A DNA stretch of 5,190 bases from the NCBI GenBank assembly GCA_913049615.1, contig CAJWZI010000159.1, positions 1 through 5,190 on the forward strand, given 5' to 3'. Numbering within the stretch: position 1 is the stretch's first letter; every line of letters starts with the position of its first letter. Positions 1 through 5,190 of the stretch are shown here, in pieces. The stretch comes from an uncultured Alphaproteobacteria bacterium. Its GTDB lineage: Bacteria; Pseudomonadota; Alphaproteobacteria; GCA-2731375. Below the pieces are notes generated by a model. The model did not search any database. It was not told the origin of the DNA and saw nothing but the letters and a program-made list of their open reading frames with translations. A program made the position numbers and the translations under genes.

Positions 1-469
1 ACACGCCGGAAAGCATATAAATTATGAGGCAACGGAAGCCTGCTCTGTAGGCGCGTTTTGTCCTCCCAGACCAAATTAAAAAAATTGCCGCGATTGCTGC
101 CAGTTCCCAATAGAAAAACAAGGTAATTAGGTCACCGGCAAAAACAGCACCTATCGCCGCTCCGATATAAACTAGAGACGTCGCCTGCTCCAACCGGTCG
201 TTATTATGCCATGCAAATAGGATGCCTAAAAATGCCGCAATGTAGAAAATATAGCCGAACAATAAACTCAATTTATCGATGCGAGCGTGGATTTGTTCAA
301 ATCCCAAAGTGGACACGATCCCGAATGCGCCCGGGTCCAATGTGGTCAACTGCAAGATTCCTAAAATTGGAAGAGCCAACATATAAATTGAGCGCGCTTT
401 GCCCCTAATGAATGGTACAGGGATAGCGCCAATAATTAATAGTAATCCAGGCGCAAACTCAGTGGTCAT
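1..469 (-). CDS. Third antiporter-like (MnhD/NuoN-type) subunit, N-terminal part, 3' end outside window
   Basis: An open frame of 156 codons from ATG 469 to the window edge without a stop. The visible part has about six hydrophobic segments: 6-21, 29-45, 67-86, 98-111, 114-132 and the start of one at about 145. Key features are RIDKLSLLFGYIF at 63-75 and GDLITLFFYWELAAIAAIFL at 112-131, where E122 aligns with the helix-5 glutamate of the other two antiporter subunits (E143 and E141). After it, GRTKRAYRAGFRCLIIYMLSGV leads towards the next helix. This is a third, clearly divergent member of the NuoL/M/N family; full-length homologues are expected at roughly 450-550 residues. The catalytic lysines of helices 7, 8 and 12 would lie beyond the window, so function cannot be judged fully. 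Start chosen from a good ribosome binding site and operon overlap. Composition is AT-richer than the two upstream antiporter genes. Confidence 0.85.
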   Translation of the reverse strand, partial: MTTEFAPGLLLIIGAIPVPFIRGKARSIYMLALPILGILQLTTLDPGAFGIVSTLGFEQIHARIDKLSLLFGYIFYIAAFLGILFAWHNNDRLEQATSLVYIGAAIGAVFAGDLITLFFYWELAAIAAIFLIWSGRTKRAYRAGFRCLIIYMLSGV

Positions 470-743
470 AGTAGTCCTCTTTGCGCATTAGGAACTTGCG
501 CAACTCCCGTGCGATTAGCACGAGCGCAAAGGACCCAAAAAACCCGAAGAGACCGAAAAAACCGAACCAATTTTCAAATTCGTAAACCACGTGCTTTTCG
601 TACAATGCGTCAGCTAGAAACAAAGCTGTACACACAAAAATTAGTGCCCAAAATATTTTATGGACGTTACGCATATCGTCGAGCCAATATTGCTTTCCGC
701 TTTCCTGCTCCTCTGCGATTTTGTCACCATGTTTGTCGTCCAT
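459..743 (-). CDS. Small two-helix membrane protein of unknown function inside the antiporter operon
   Basis: A 94-residue protein from the ATG at 743 (97 residues if the in-frame GTG at 752 were used, which is less likely). The N-terminal 30 residues are hydrophilic and charged. Two membrane helices follow, about 30-48 (IFWALIFVCTALFLADALY) and 58-78, then a basic segment (ARELRKFLMRK) and the tail EDYYDH. Helix 2 has a regular glycine stripe, FGFFGLFGFFGSF at 60-72 with Gly at 61, 64, 67 and 70. The positive-inside rule suggests both ends in the cytoplasm. It is not one of the seven canonical Mrp subunits. From memory, similar short proteins ending in a RPEDYYD-like tail occur at the same place in related clusters of Proteobacteria; I could not check this. 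The position, between the second and third antiporter genes with an 11-nt overlap into the third, suggests an accessory or assembly subunit. No biochemical function can be assigned. Confidence 0.82.
   Translation of the reverse strand: MDDKHGDKIAEEQESGKQYWLDDMRNVHKIFWALIFVCTALFLADALYEKHVVYEFENWFGFFGLFGFFGSFALVLIARELRKFLMRKEDYYDH
475..480 (-). promoter_or_regulatory. Ribosome binding site of the third antiporter subunit
   Basis: AGAGGA lies 5 nt upstream of the ATG at 469, inside codons for the KED of the RKEDYYDH tail of the small protein. It supports the ATG at 469 and an 11-nt overlap between the two genes. Confidence 0.6.
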
Positions 744-751
744 GTTTGCCA

Positions 752-755
752 CTCC
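752..755 (-). promoter_or_regulatory. Ribosome binding site that fixes the start of the small membrane protein
   Basis: GGAG begins at the last base of the TAG stop of the upstream gene and lies 8 nt before the ATG at 743. An in-frame GTG at 752 shares a base with this GGAG, so GGAG cannot serve that GTG; ATG 743 is the better start. Confidence 0.6.
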
Positions 756-2218
756 TATCGCCCAACCAGCATGCCAGCTAAATGCAGTGCCAAGTCTGGG
801 AAGAAGAACAATAATATGGTTGCGGAAGCCGTAATCACCAGAGCCATGACGATGGGCAAGGGTGCTTCGCCATGTTCGTGGTCCTGCGCGTCGGTGGCTT
901 CTGGTTTAAGGAAGGCGGCATAAACAATAGGTAGGAAATAAGCCGCGTTCAAAAGGGTGGAACCTACGATCACGGCCAACGCGAACATTTGTTCCGCCTC
1001 TAATGCTCCCAGTAATATATACCATTTCGACAGGAAACCTCCTGCTGGTGGCAAACCAATCATGGACAGGGCACCTATGGTGAATGCCCCCATGGTCCAG
1101 GGCATGCGTTTGCCAATGCCGTCTAACTGGCTGACATTAATTTTGTGCGCGGCGGTATAGATCGCCCCTGCTGCCATGAACAACGTGATCTTGCCAAAGG
1201 CGTGAACCGCTATATGCAGGGCCGCGCCCATGGTCGAAAGCGGCGAAAGAATTAGCGCTGCGAGTATGACATAGGACAACTGGCTGACGGTAGAATAGGC
1301 CAGCCGCCGTTTCAAATTGTCTTGCCGCAATGCGACGATGGAGGCCACAATTATGGTGAAGCCGGCTAGGTACAGGGCGATATCCGCTAGGGCTAATTCG
1401 CGCAAGTAATCCAAACCAAAAATATAAACCGCAACTTTGACGATGGTGAACACACCTGCCTTGACGACTGCGACTGCATGCAGAAGGGCACTGACGGGGG
1501 TTGGCGCTACCATGGCTGCTGGCAGCCAGCGGTGAATGGGCATTAAGGCGGCCTTCCCAATCCCGTATAGATACAGCAGCAGCAGAACACTTCCGATAAC
1601 GTGCGGCACCTTGCCGGTCATGATACCGCCGGTGGCAAATGACAAGGTATCGGTGAAGACCCAAGTGGCGATGATGGCCGGCAAAAATAATATGATCGAA
1701 CTGCCTAGTAAAATTCCTAGATAGGTTCGGCCCGCTCGGCGCGCCTCGTCATTCTTGTGATGCGCGACCAGGGGGTATGTGGACAGGGTCAGAATTTCAT
1801 AACAAATGAAAAGCGTGAACAGGTTCTCTGAGAAAGCCAGGCCCATGGTAGCCCCGATGGCAATGGCGAAACAGACATAGAACCGTGTCTGGCGCGGCTC
1901 TTTGTTGCCGCGCATGTAACCGATCGAGAAAATCGAGTTTACGATCCACAGGAAAGAGGCCACTCCCGCGAATATCATGCCCAATGGTTCGACTGCGAAA
2001 GCGATTTTCAAGCCGGGAACTGGCGCTAACAATTCCAGTTCCACCGGCAAATCGGCCAGCACAAGAGGCAGGATTGCCAGAACCACCAGAAATAGTGCGC
2101 CCGCGGTGATCAGGGTGACCGCATCGCGTTGGTTGGGTGAATTACCGACGAACCAGATAGCCAACGCCGCCAATAGCGGCAGACACAAGGTAAGGGCAAT
2201 GAGAGATCCGCCAGTCAC
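755..2218 (-). CDS. Second MnhD-like proton-conducting antiporter subunit with NuoL/MrpA-like core
   Basis: A 487-residue polytopic membrane protein of the NuoL/M/N family, about 14 helices, full length. Proton-path residues are intact: E141 in FICYEILTLSTYPL (helix 5), K222 in GIGKAALMPIHRWLP (helix 7), H247 and K253 in HAVAVVKAG (helix 8), LKRRLAYSTVSQLSY at 302-316, H335/H339/K343, and K398 in GFLSKW (helix 12). The loop-helix stretch APTPVSALLHA (238-248) resembles the xPTPVSAxxHA signature of NuoL and MrpA and differs from the APSGVSAFMAA of the MnhD upstream. A His/acid-rich loop (DAQDHEHGEAP, 443-453) precedes the last helix. It may therefore occupy the position of the NuoL-like half of MrpA, which is absent as such in this window; this is inference. 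GTG start, TAG stop; the stop provides the first base of the ribosome binding site of the next gene. Generic annotation would call it 'subunit D' or 'proton-conducting transporter membrane subunit'. Confidence 0.9.
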   Translation of the reverse strand: MTGGSLIALTLCLPLLAALAIWFVGNSPNQRDAVTLITAGALFLVVLAILPLVLADLPVELELLAPVPGLKIAFAVEPLGMIFAGVASFLWIVNSIFSIGYMRGNKEPRQTRFYVCFAIAIGATMGLAFSENLFTLFICYEILTLSTYPLVAHHKNDEARRAGRTYLGILLGSSIILFLPAIIATWVFTDTLSFATGGIMTGKVPHVIGSVLLLLYLYGIGKAALMPIHRWLPAAMVAPTPVSALLHAVAVVKAGVFTIVKVAVYIFGLDYLRELALADIALYLAGFTIIVASIVALRQDNLKRRLAYSTVSQLSYVILAALILSPLSTMGAALHIAVHAFGKITLFMAAGAIYTAAHKINVSQLDGIGKRMPWTMGAFTIGALSMIGLPPAGGFLSKWYILLGALEAEQMFALAVIVGSTLLNAAYFLPIVYAAFLKPEATDAQDHEHGEAPLPIVMALVITASATILLFFFPDLALHLAGMLVGR

Positions 2219-3705
2219 TACATATGCCCCTGCATAAGCAGCACTGCCGCATTTCCCGTTAGTTCAACGGTCAGGCGGGTATCCAAGCCAAAGTAAATAT
2301 TAGCCGCCGCAAGCAGCAAAGTAGGCAGTAACATCGACAAAGGGGCTTCCCGCACGTTTTTCCTGCCGGCAGCAGGTTCCTTGAAATAAAGAGCCTCAAC
2401 CAAACGCCAGACATACACAACTGCCAGCATGGAGGAGGCGACTATCAAAACGACCAGCCACCACAGGCTTTGCTCCAACGCTGCTTGCACGAGAAACCAC
2501 TTAGAAATGAACCCAGCGGTCAAGGGAGCGCCCAACAAACTCAGTCCACCGGCCACGATCGCCGCAAAGGTCCAGGGCATCTGTCGTCCCAACCCTGCCA
2601 TGTCCTCGATCCGCGTACTGCCGATGCGATAAAATATACAACCGAGGGCGCAAAATAATGCTGCCTTCATTAGGCCATGATTAAACATATGCAGCATGGC
2701 GGCCTGCACGCCTGCCTGCGAGGCCAGAGCTATAGCCAGGGTGATATAGCCGATTTGCGCTACCGAGGAATAGGCTAGCATCCGTTTGATGTCATGTTGA
2801 AAGATGGCACTGAACGAACCGGCGAACATGGCGATGACAGCGGGCACTAACAACACCCAATGCAACGGCAGTTCACCAAAGGCAAATTCGGCTCCGAATA
2901 AGGTAAAGGTGAAACGTAATAGAACGTACAATGACACCTTGGTCGCCGTCGCTGCCATGAACGCAGATACACCGGATGGCGCGTAGGCGTAGGCGTTTGG
3001 CAGCCACAAATGCAAAGGGAACAGTGCGGCTTTCAAGGCCAAGCCCACGGTGATAAAGGCGAAGGCCGCCAATAACGGACGGCTGTCCTGAATTTGCGGT
3101 ATACGAGTCTGCAAATCTGCCAAATTCAGCGTGCCGGTGATCATATACAGCAGGCCTACGCCGATCAGGAAAAAGGTGGCTCCGATCGTGCCCATTATCA
3201 GATATTGAAAGGATGCTGTCAGTGCCTTGCGTTGGCTACCCATTGCGATGAGGGCGTAGCTAGAAAGCGACGAAATTTCCAAGAAAACGAAAACATTAAA
3301 GGCATCGCCTGTAATCGCGATCCCAAGCAATCCGGTCAGGCACAGGATAAACATACAATAAAACATATGTTCCCGCCCGGCCCGGATCTCCTTACTCACG
3401 CTGGAAGGGCAATACAACAGGACAACCGTTGCTATGCCTGAAACCAATAGCAGGATAAAGGCATTGGCTGAATCGACCGCATATTCAATGCCCCATGGCG
3501 GCGCCCAACCGCCCATATGGTAGCTTATCGGCCCATGGTGCAGGGTTTGATAAGCTAGAATTGCCGCTGCTGCCGTCGCGCAGGCCGAGGCTAGAAAGGC
3601 AATGGTCCAAGCTAGTGATGCACGCCCGGCCAGCAGGCACAAGGGCGCTGCGATCAGGGGAATGACGACCTGCAGAGCCGGCAGATGAGGCAGAACAACG
3701 TTCAC
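2218..3705 (-). CDS. mnhD: MnhD (MrpD), proton-translocating antiporter-like subunit
   Basis: A full-length 495-residue protein with about 14 membrane helices, of the NuoL/M/N family (proton_antipo_M domain about 130-420). Residues matching the family's proton path are all present: E143 in FVFLEISSLSSY (helix 5), K225 in GLALKAALFPLHLWLP (helix 7), K256 in ATATKVSLY (broken helix 8), HDIKRMLAYSSVAQIGY at 304-320, H339/H343/K347 in the following helix, and K402 in GFISKW (helix 12). The sequence NAYAYAPSGVSAFMAA after helix 7 is typical of MnhD, not of NuoL or MrpA. The start is GTG at 3705, overlapping the mnhC stop; no strong ribosome binding site is visible, so re-initiation after mnhC is likely. 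The stop TAG shares one base with the GTG start of the next gene. Expected to translocate protons or help exchange them for Na+ across the inner membrane; which cation is used cannot be read from sequence. Confidence 0.94.
   Translation of the reverse strand: MNVVLPHLPALQVVIPLIAAPLCLLAGRASLAWTIAFLASACATAAAAILAYQTLHHGPISYHMGGWAPPWGIEYAVDSANAFILLLVSGIATVVLLYCPSSVSKEIRAGREHMFYCMFILCLTGLLGIAITGDAFNVFVFLEISSLSSYALIAMGSQRKALTASFQYLIMGTIGATFFLIGVGLLYMITGTLNLADLQTRIPQIQDSRPLLAAFAFITVGLALKAALFPLHLWLPNAYAYAPSGVSAFMAATATKVSLYVLLRFTFTLFGAEFAFGELPLHWVLLVPAVIAMFAGSFSAIFQHDIKRMLAYSSVAQIGYITLAIALASQAGVQAAMLHMFNHGLMKAALFCALGCIFYRIGSTRIEDMAGLGRQMPWTFAAIVAGGLSLLGAPLTAGFISKWFLVQAALEQSLWWLVVLIVASSMLAVVYVWRLVEALYFKEPAAGRKNVREAPLSMLLPTLLLAAANIYFGLDTRLTVELTGNAAVLLMQGHM
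2227..2231 (-). promoter_or_regulatory. Ribosome binding site supporting the GTG start at 2218
   Basis: AGGGG sits 8 nt upstream of the GTG at 2218, within the final codons (QGH) of mnhD. No in-frame ATG occurs near the start of the downstream gene, so this site is the main support for GTG as its initiation codon. Confidence 0.5.
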
Positions 3706-4061
3706 GTCTCGCCGTCCATTAGGTCCAGTTCATTGTCTTCGATGGTGCCGTAACTTTCGCGAATACGAACGACTAGACTCAGTCCTAGGGCTGTTGTCGC
3801 CACGCCCACGACAATAGCGGTCAGGATCAGGACATGGGGAATAGGGTTGGAGTAAATGGTAAATCGGTCATCCAGAATTGGAGCCGTACCACCCGTAACC
3901 TTGCCCATGGAGATATATAGTAAAAAGACCGATGTCTGAAAAATGTTGAGGCCAACCAGCTTTTTGATCAGATTGCTTCGAGCCACAACGGTGTAGAACC
4001 CCACCATCATCAAGACAATAGCAATCCAGTAGTTGTAGTGATCCAAAATTGCCTGCAGCAT
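3702..4061 (-). CDS. mnhC: MnhC (MrpC), NuoK-like antiporter subunit
   Basis: A 119-residue protein with three hydrophobic helices (about 11-27, 36-53, 75-99), homologous to NuoK of complex I. Recognisable segments are ARSNLIKKLVGLN (27-39) and NPIPHVLILTAIVVGVATTA (72-91), the hallmark of MnhC, where TAIV is the family's most conserved piece. The NuoK glutamate of helix 2 appears to be replaced by N39 in LVGLNIF, as is usual for MnhC and not for NuoK; this rests on motif alignment by eye. The tail 102-119 is strongly acidic (EDNELDLMDGE). It begins 3 nt after the mnhB stop and its TGA overlaps the GTG start of mnhD by 4 nt (GTGA). Its role is to connect the antiporter-like subunits to the rest of the complex. 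Confidence 0.94.
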   Translation of the reverse strand: MLQAILDHYNYWIAIVLMMVGFYTVVARSNLIKKLVGLNIFQTSVFLLYISMGKVTGGTAPILDDRFTIYSNPIPHVLILTAIVVGVATTALGLSLVVRIRESYGTIEDNELDLMDGET

Positions 4062-4064
4062 TTA

Positions 4065-4478
4065 TTATTTCCGCCCGGCGAACAGGAAAAATATAGTGAT
4101 CATGGAGGCGGCCACGGTCGTGCCAACGCCGAATTCGATTATGAGAATGCCCAGGTGTTGCCCTGCCACTGGATCCGAGGCTAACGCGCCGTAATCGAGG
4201 AAATTGCCGCCGCCGAATAGGCCTGCGTATCCTGTCCCTGCATATATTATGATACCCGCTGCGACCAGTTTGGTCACGATAGACGGCGGCGCAACATTGC
4301 GTGCGTTCTCCACCCCAAATATCAGGCCGTACAAGATGAAGGCCGAGGCGAATATGACACCTGCTTGAAATCCGCCACCGGGCCCAAAGTCTCCATGAAA
4401 CTGCACATACAAAGCGAATAGCATTATGAAGGGTATCAGCAGCTTGGAAATTATACGCAAAACGCGGTGGTGCCTCAT
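4065..4478 (-). CDS. mnhB: MnhB (MrpB/MbhF-type) antiporter subunit
   Basis: A 137-residue integral membrane subunit with four predicted helices, the normal size for MnhB. The family signature is clear: HGDFGPGGGFQAGVIFA at residues 28-44, matching the usual G/H-x-x-x-PGGGFxGG loop-helix motif. Near the end is LGILIIEFGVGTTVAASMI at 109-127, with E116 at the position typical of the terminal helix. In Mrp complexes MnhB is part of the Mrp-specific module packed against MrpA-C, MnhC, MnhF and MnhG, and it is required for antiport. The start is fixed by a good ribosome binding site and the ATGA overlap with the upstream gene. The gene ends with two in-frame TAA codons in tandem (4067-4065 and 4064-4062), and the mnhC ATG follows immediately. 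Confidence 0.93.
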   Translation of the reverse strand: MRHHRVLRIISKLLIPFIMLFALYVQFHGDFGPGGGFQAGVIFASAFILYGLIFGVENARNVAPPSIVTKLVAAGIIIYAGTGYAGLFGGGNFLDYGALASDPVAGQHLGILIIEFGVGTTVAASMITIFFLFAGRK

Positions 4479-5059
4479 ACCGCGTCCCCGTTATCTTCAT
4501 TGTTATCCGGTTCTGTCTTGATACCGGCGTCATCACCCTTGCGTCCACCCAACAGCATCATCACCGCCACGGCTGCCGTGAATATCACCGTTACTTCGCC
4601 TAGAGTGTCATAGCCGCGATAACTCGCGAGCACAGAAGTTACAACGTTAGGCAACCCCACCTCACCAAAACTTTCGTTCAGATATCGGGGTGCAACATGC
4701 AAGTTGACCGGCGCATCCGCCGCGCCGAATGCGGGCATGTCGAAGGTGGCATAGATAAGTGCAGCGCCGGTAATCAGAACCACAACCAAGGACAGCAGTG
4801 GCATGTGGGCCGGGGAGCGTTCCTTCTCACCCGTTAAGGCTATGGTCGCCATCATAAGCACAGTGGAGATCCCTGCGCCAACGGCCGCCTCGGTGAAGGC
4901 GACGTCGACCGCATCCAAGGCCACAAACATGGAGGCGGCCAGCAGGCTGTAGATGCCTGACAGCATGACGACCGCTAATAGGCTGCGTAGCCACAAAATT
5001 GTAATTGCTGTAGCGCCCATGAACGTCAAAAGGATGATATCAATCAGGGTGACGATCAT
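4475..5059 (-). CDS. MbhD (DUF4040) plus MbhE-like subunit, equivalent to the C-terminal part of MrpA
   Basis: A 194-residue membrane protein of the antiporter complex. Residues about 5-76 match the MbhD/DUF4040 domain: three hydrophobic segments with the signature FTEAAVGAGISTVL at 55-68, where E57 is the conserved acidic residue. Residues about 86-170 resemble MbhE: one helix (88-104), a periplasmic-type stretch, then NVV (138-140), SYRGYDTLGE (146-155) and a final helix. The RGxDTxGE motif is characteristic of this domain and of the end of MrpA. The tail (171-194) is hydrophilic and acidic. In canonical Mrp these two domains are fused behind the NuoL-like half of MrpA, while in archaeal Mbh they are separate genes MbhD and MbhE. 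Here they form one protein without the NuoL-like half. The ATG overlaps the mnhG stop by 4 nt, and the stop overlaps the mnhB start by 4 nt. Databases often label such proteins 'MnhB' or 'DUF4040', which can confuse them with the true MnhB next door. Confidence 0.88.
   Translation of the reverse strand: MIVTLIDIILLTFMGATAITILWLRSLLAVVMLSGIYSLLAASMFVALDAVDVAFTEAAVGAGISTVLMMATIALTGEKERSPAHMPLLSLVVVLITGAALIYATFDMPAFGAADAPVNLHVAPRYLNESFGEVGLPNVVTSVLASYRGYDTLGEVTVIFTAAVAVMMLLGGRKGDDAGIKTEPDNNEDNGDAV
4485..4489 (-). promoter_or_regulatory. Ribosome binding site of mnhB
   Basis: GGGGA lies 6 nt upstream of the mnhB ATG at 4478, inside the last codons of the preceding gene. It supports the ATG at 4478 as the start and is consistent with coupled translation across the ATGA overlap. 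Confidence 0.55.
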
Positions 5060-5190
5060 GCCGCACCGTCACCATCGGTACCATTTTCAGCTTGTTTGGG
5101 TATCCTCGGAGCCTGCCAAATGCGCTGTCCCGCTGCCAAGGCAGCTCGAGCCGTGGCATGGCTCGGAGTGGGCGACGGAAACAACAAAAA
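5056..5190 (-). CDS. mnhG: MnhG (MrpG) C-terminal fragment of cation/proton antiporter, 5' end outside window
   Basis: Only the last 44 residues and the TGA stop are in the window. The reading frame is open from the edge: the end of a hydrophobic helix (FLLF), then SPTPSHATARAALAAG and a hydrophilic tail ending DGDGAA. A short loop with Pro and His followed by an Ala/Arg-rich helix (xxHAxARAA) is the usual ending of MnhG, a small subunit of about 100-130 residues with three membrane helices that is essential to Mrp complexes though not thought to carry the ion path. The stop overlaps the ATG of the next gene in an ATGA junction. Identification rests on this short tail plus position: MnhG normally follows MnhE and MnhF and precedes the MbhD-type subunit in clusters of this layout. 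Expected missing upstream partners are mnhE and mnhF. Confidence 0.8.
   Translation of the reverse strand, partial: FLLFPSPTPSHATARAALAAGQRIWQAPRIPKQAENGTDGDGAA

Noticed and set aside
78..84. Run of seven A (T on the coding strand) as a possible frameshift site in the third antiporter gene
   Set aside because: The frame stays open across it and encodes a normal hydrophobic stretch (AIFLIW); no evidence of a shifted product.
211..923. Several plus-strand open frames of 65-90 codons
   Set aside because: All are antisense to the small protein and to the second and third antiporter genes; Arg/Pro-rich translations without domains.
1137..1664. 175-codon minus-strand open frame
   Set aside because: It lies wholly inside the second antiporter gene in another frame; it is rich in Arg, His, Ser and Cys with no domain pattern, typical of a shadow frame.
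2981..2996. Short direct repeat GCGTAG within mnhD
   Set aside because: It encodes the AYAYA part of the normal MnhD loop NAYAYAPS and is explained by protein sequence.
3094..3441. 115-codon plus-strand open frame opposite mnhD
   Set aside because: Antisense to a well-supported gene, no credible ribosome binding site, composition without recognisable motifs.
755..3705. Possible complex I genes nuoL/nuoM or a membrane-bound hydrogenase membrane arm
   Set aside because: Neighbouring MnhB, MnhC, MnhG and MbhD/MbhE-type genes are specific to Mrp/Mbh-type complexes, and no hydrogenase, NuoH-like or iron-sulphur subunit is seen. A redox module further along the operon cannot be excluded from this window.
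3868..4548. 226-codon minus-strand open frame
   Set aside because: It overlaps mnhC, mnhB and the MbhD/MbhE gene in a different frame; the Arg-rich, low-hydrophobicity translation looks like a shadow, and the three overlapped genes have clear family motifs.

Overview
The window is the interior of one long operon read entirely on the minus strand. It encodes a multisubunit cation/proton antiporter membrane complex of the Mrp/Mnh (CPA3) family, which is related to the antiporter arm of respiratory complex I and to the membrane arms of archaeal Mbh/Mbs complexes. Gene order and protein style, especially the three separate antiporter-like subunits, point to a Gram-negative bacterium of the Pseudomonadota. 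Alphaproteobacteria is my best guess, from remembered resemblance of the proteins and not from a search. Hand-counted GC is about 54% in a sample of the large genes and about 45% at the low-coordinate end.

Layout in transcription order, from high to low coordinates: the C-terminus of MnhG (5056-5190, cut by the window edge); a 194-residue protein carrying the MbhD (DUF4040) and MbhE-like domains that form the C-terminal part of canonical MrpA (4475-5059); MnhB (4065-4478); MnhC (3702-4061); a typical MnhD (2218-3705); a second antiporter-like subunit with a more NuoL/MrpA-like core (755-2218); an uncharacterised small two-helix membrane protein (459-743); and the N-terminal 156 residues of a third antiporter-like subunit (1-469, running off the window). 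Genes overlap by 1 to 11 nt or are separated by at most 11 nt, so translational coupling is likely. No gene-free stretch exceeds 11 bases, and no promoter, terminator, RNA gene, mobile element or CRISPR array is visible.

The inferred working model is one membrane complex. The three NuoL/M/N-type subunits supply ion-translocating half-channels, MnhC is the NuoK-like connector, and MnhB, MnhG and the MbhD/MbhE protein form the Mrp-specific part. MnhE and MnhF are expected upstream, beyond 5190. No full-length MrpA is present in the window: its C-terminal domains stand alone, and its NuoL-like part is probably replaced by one of the extra antiporter-like subunits. The family is recognisable, so this is not a wholly unknown system. 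The least described parts are the three-antiporter composition and the small protein between the second and third antiporter genes.
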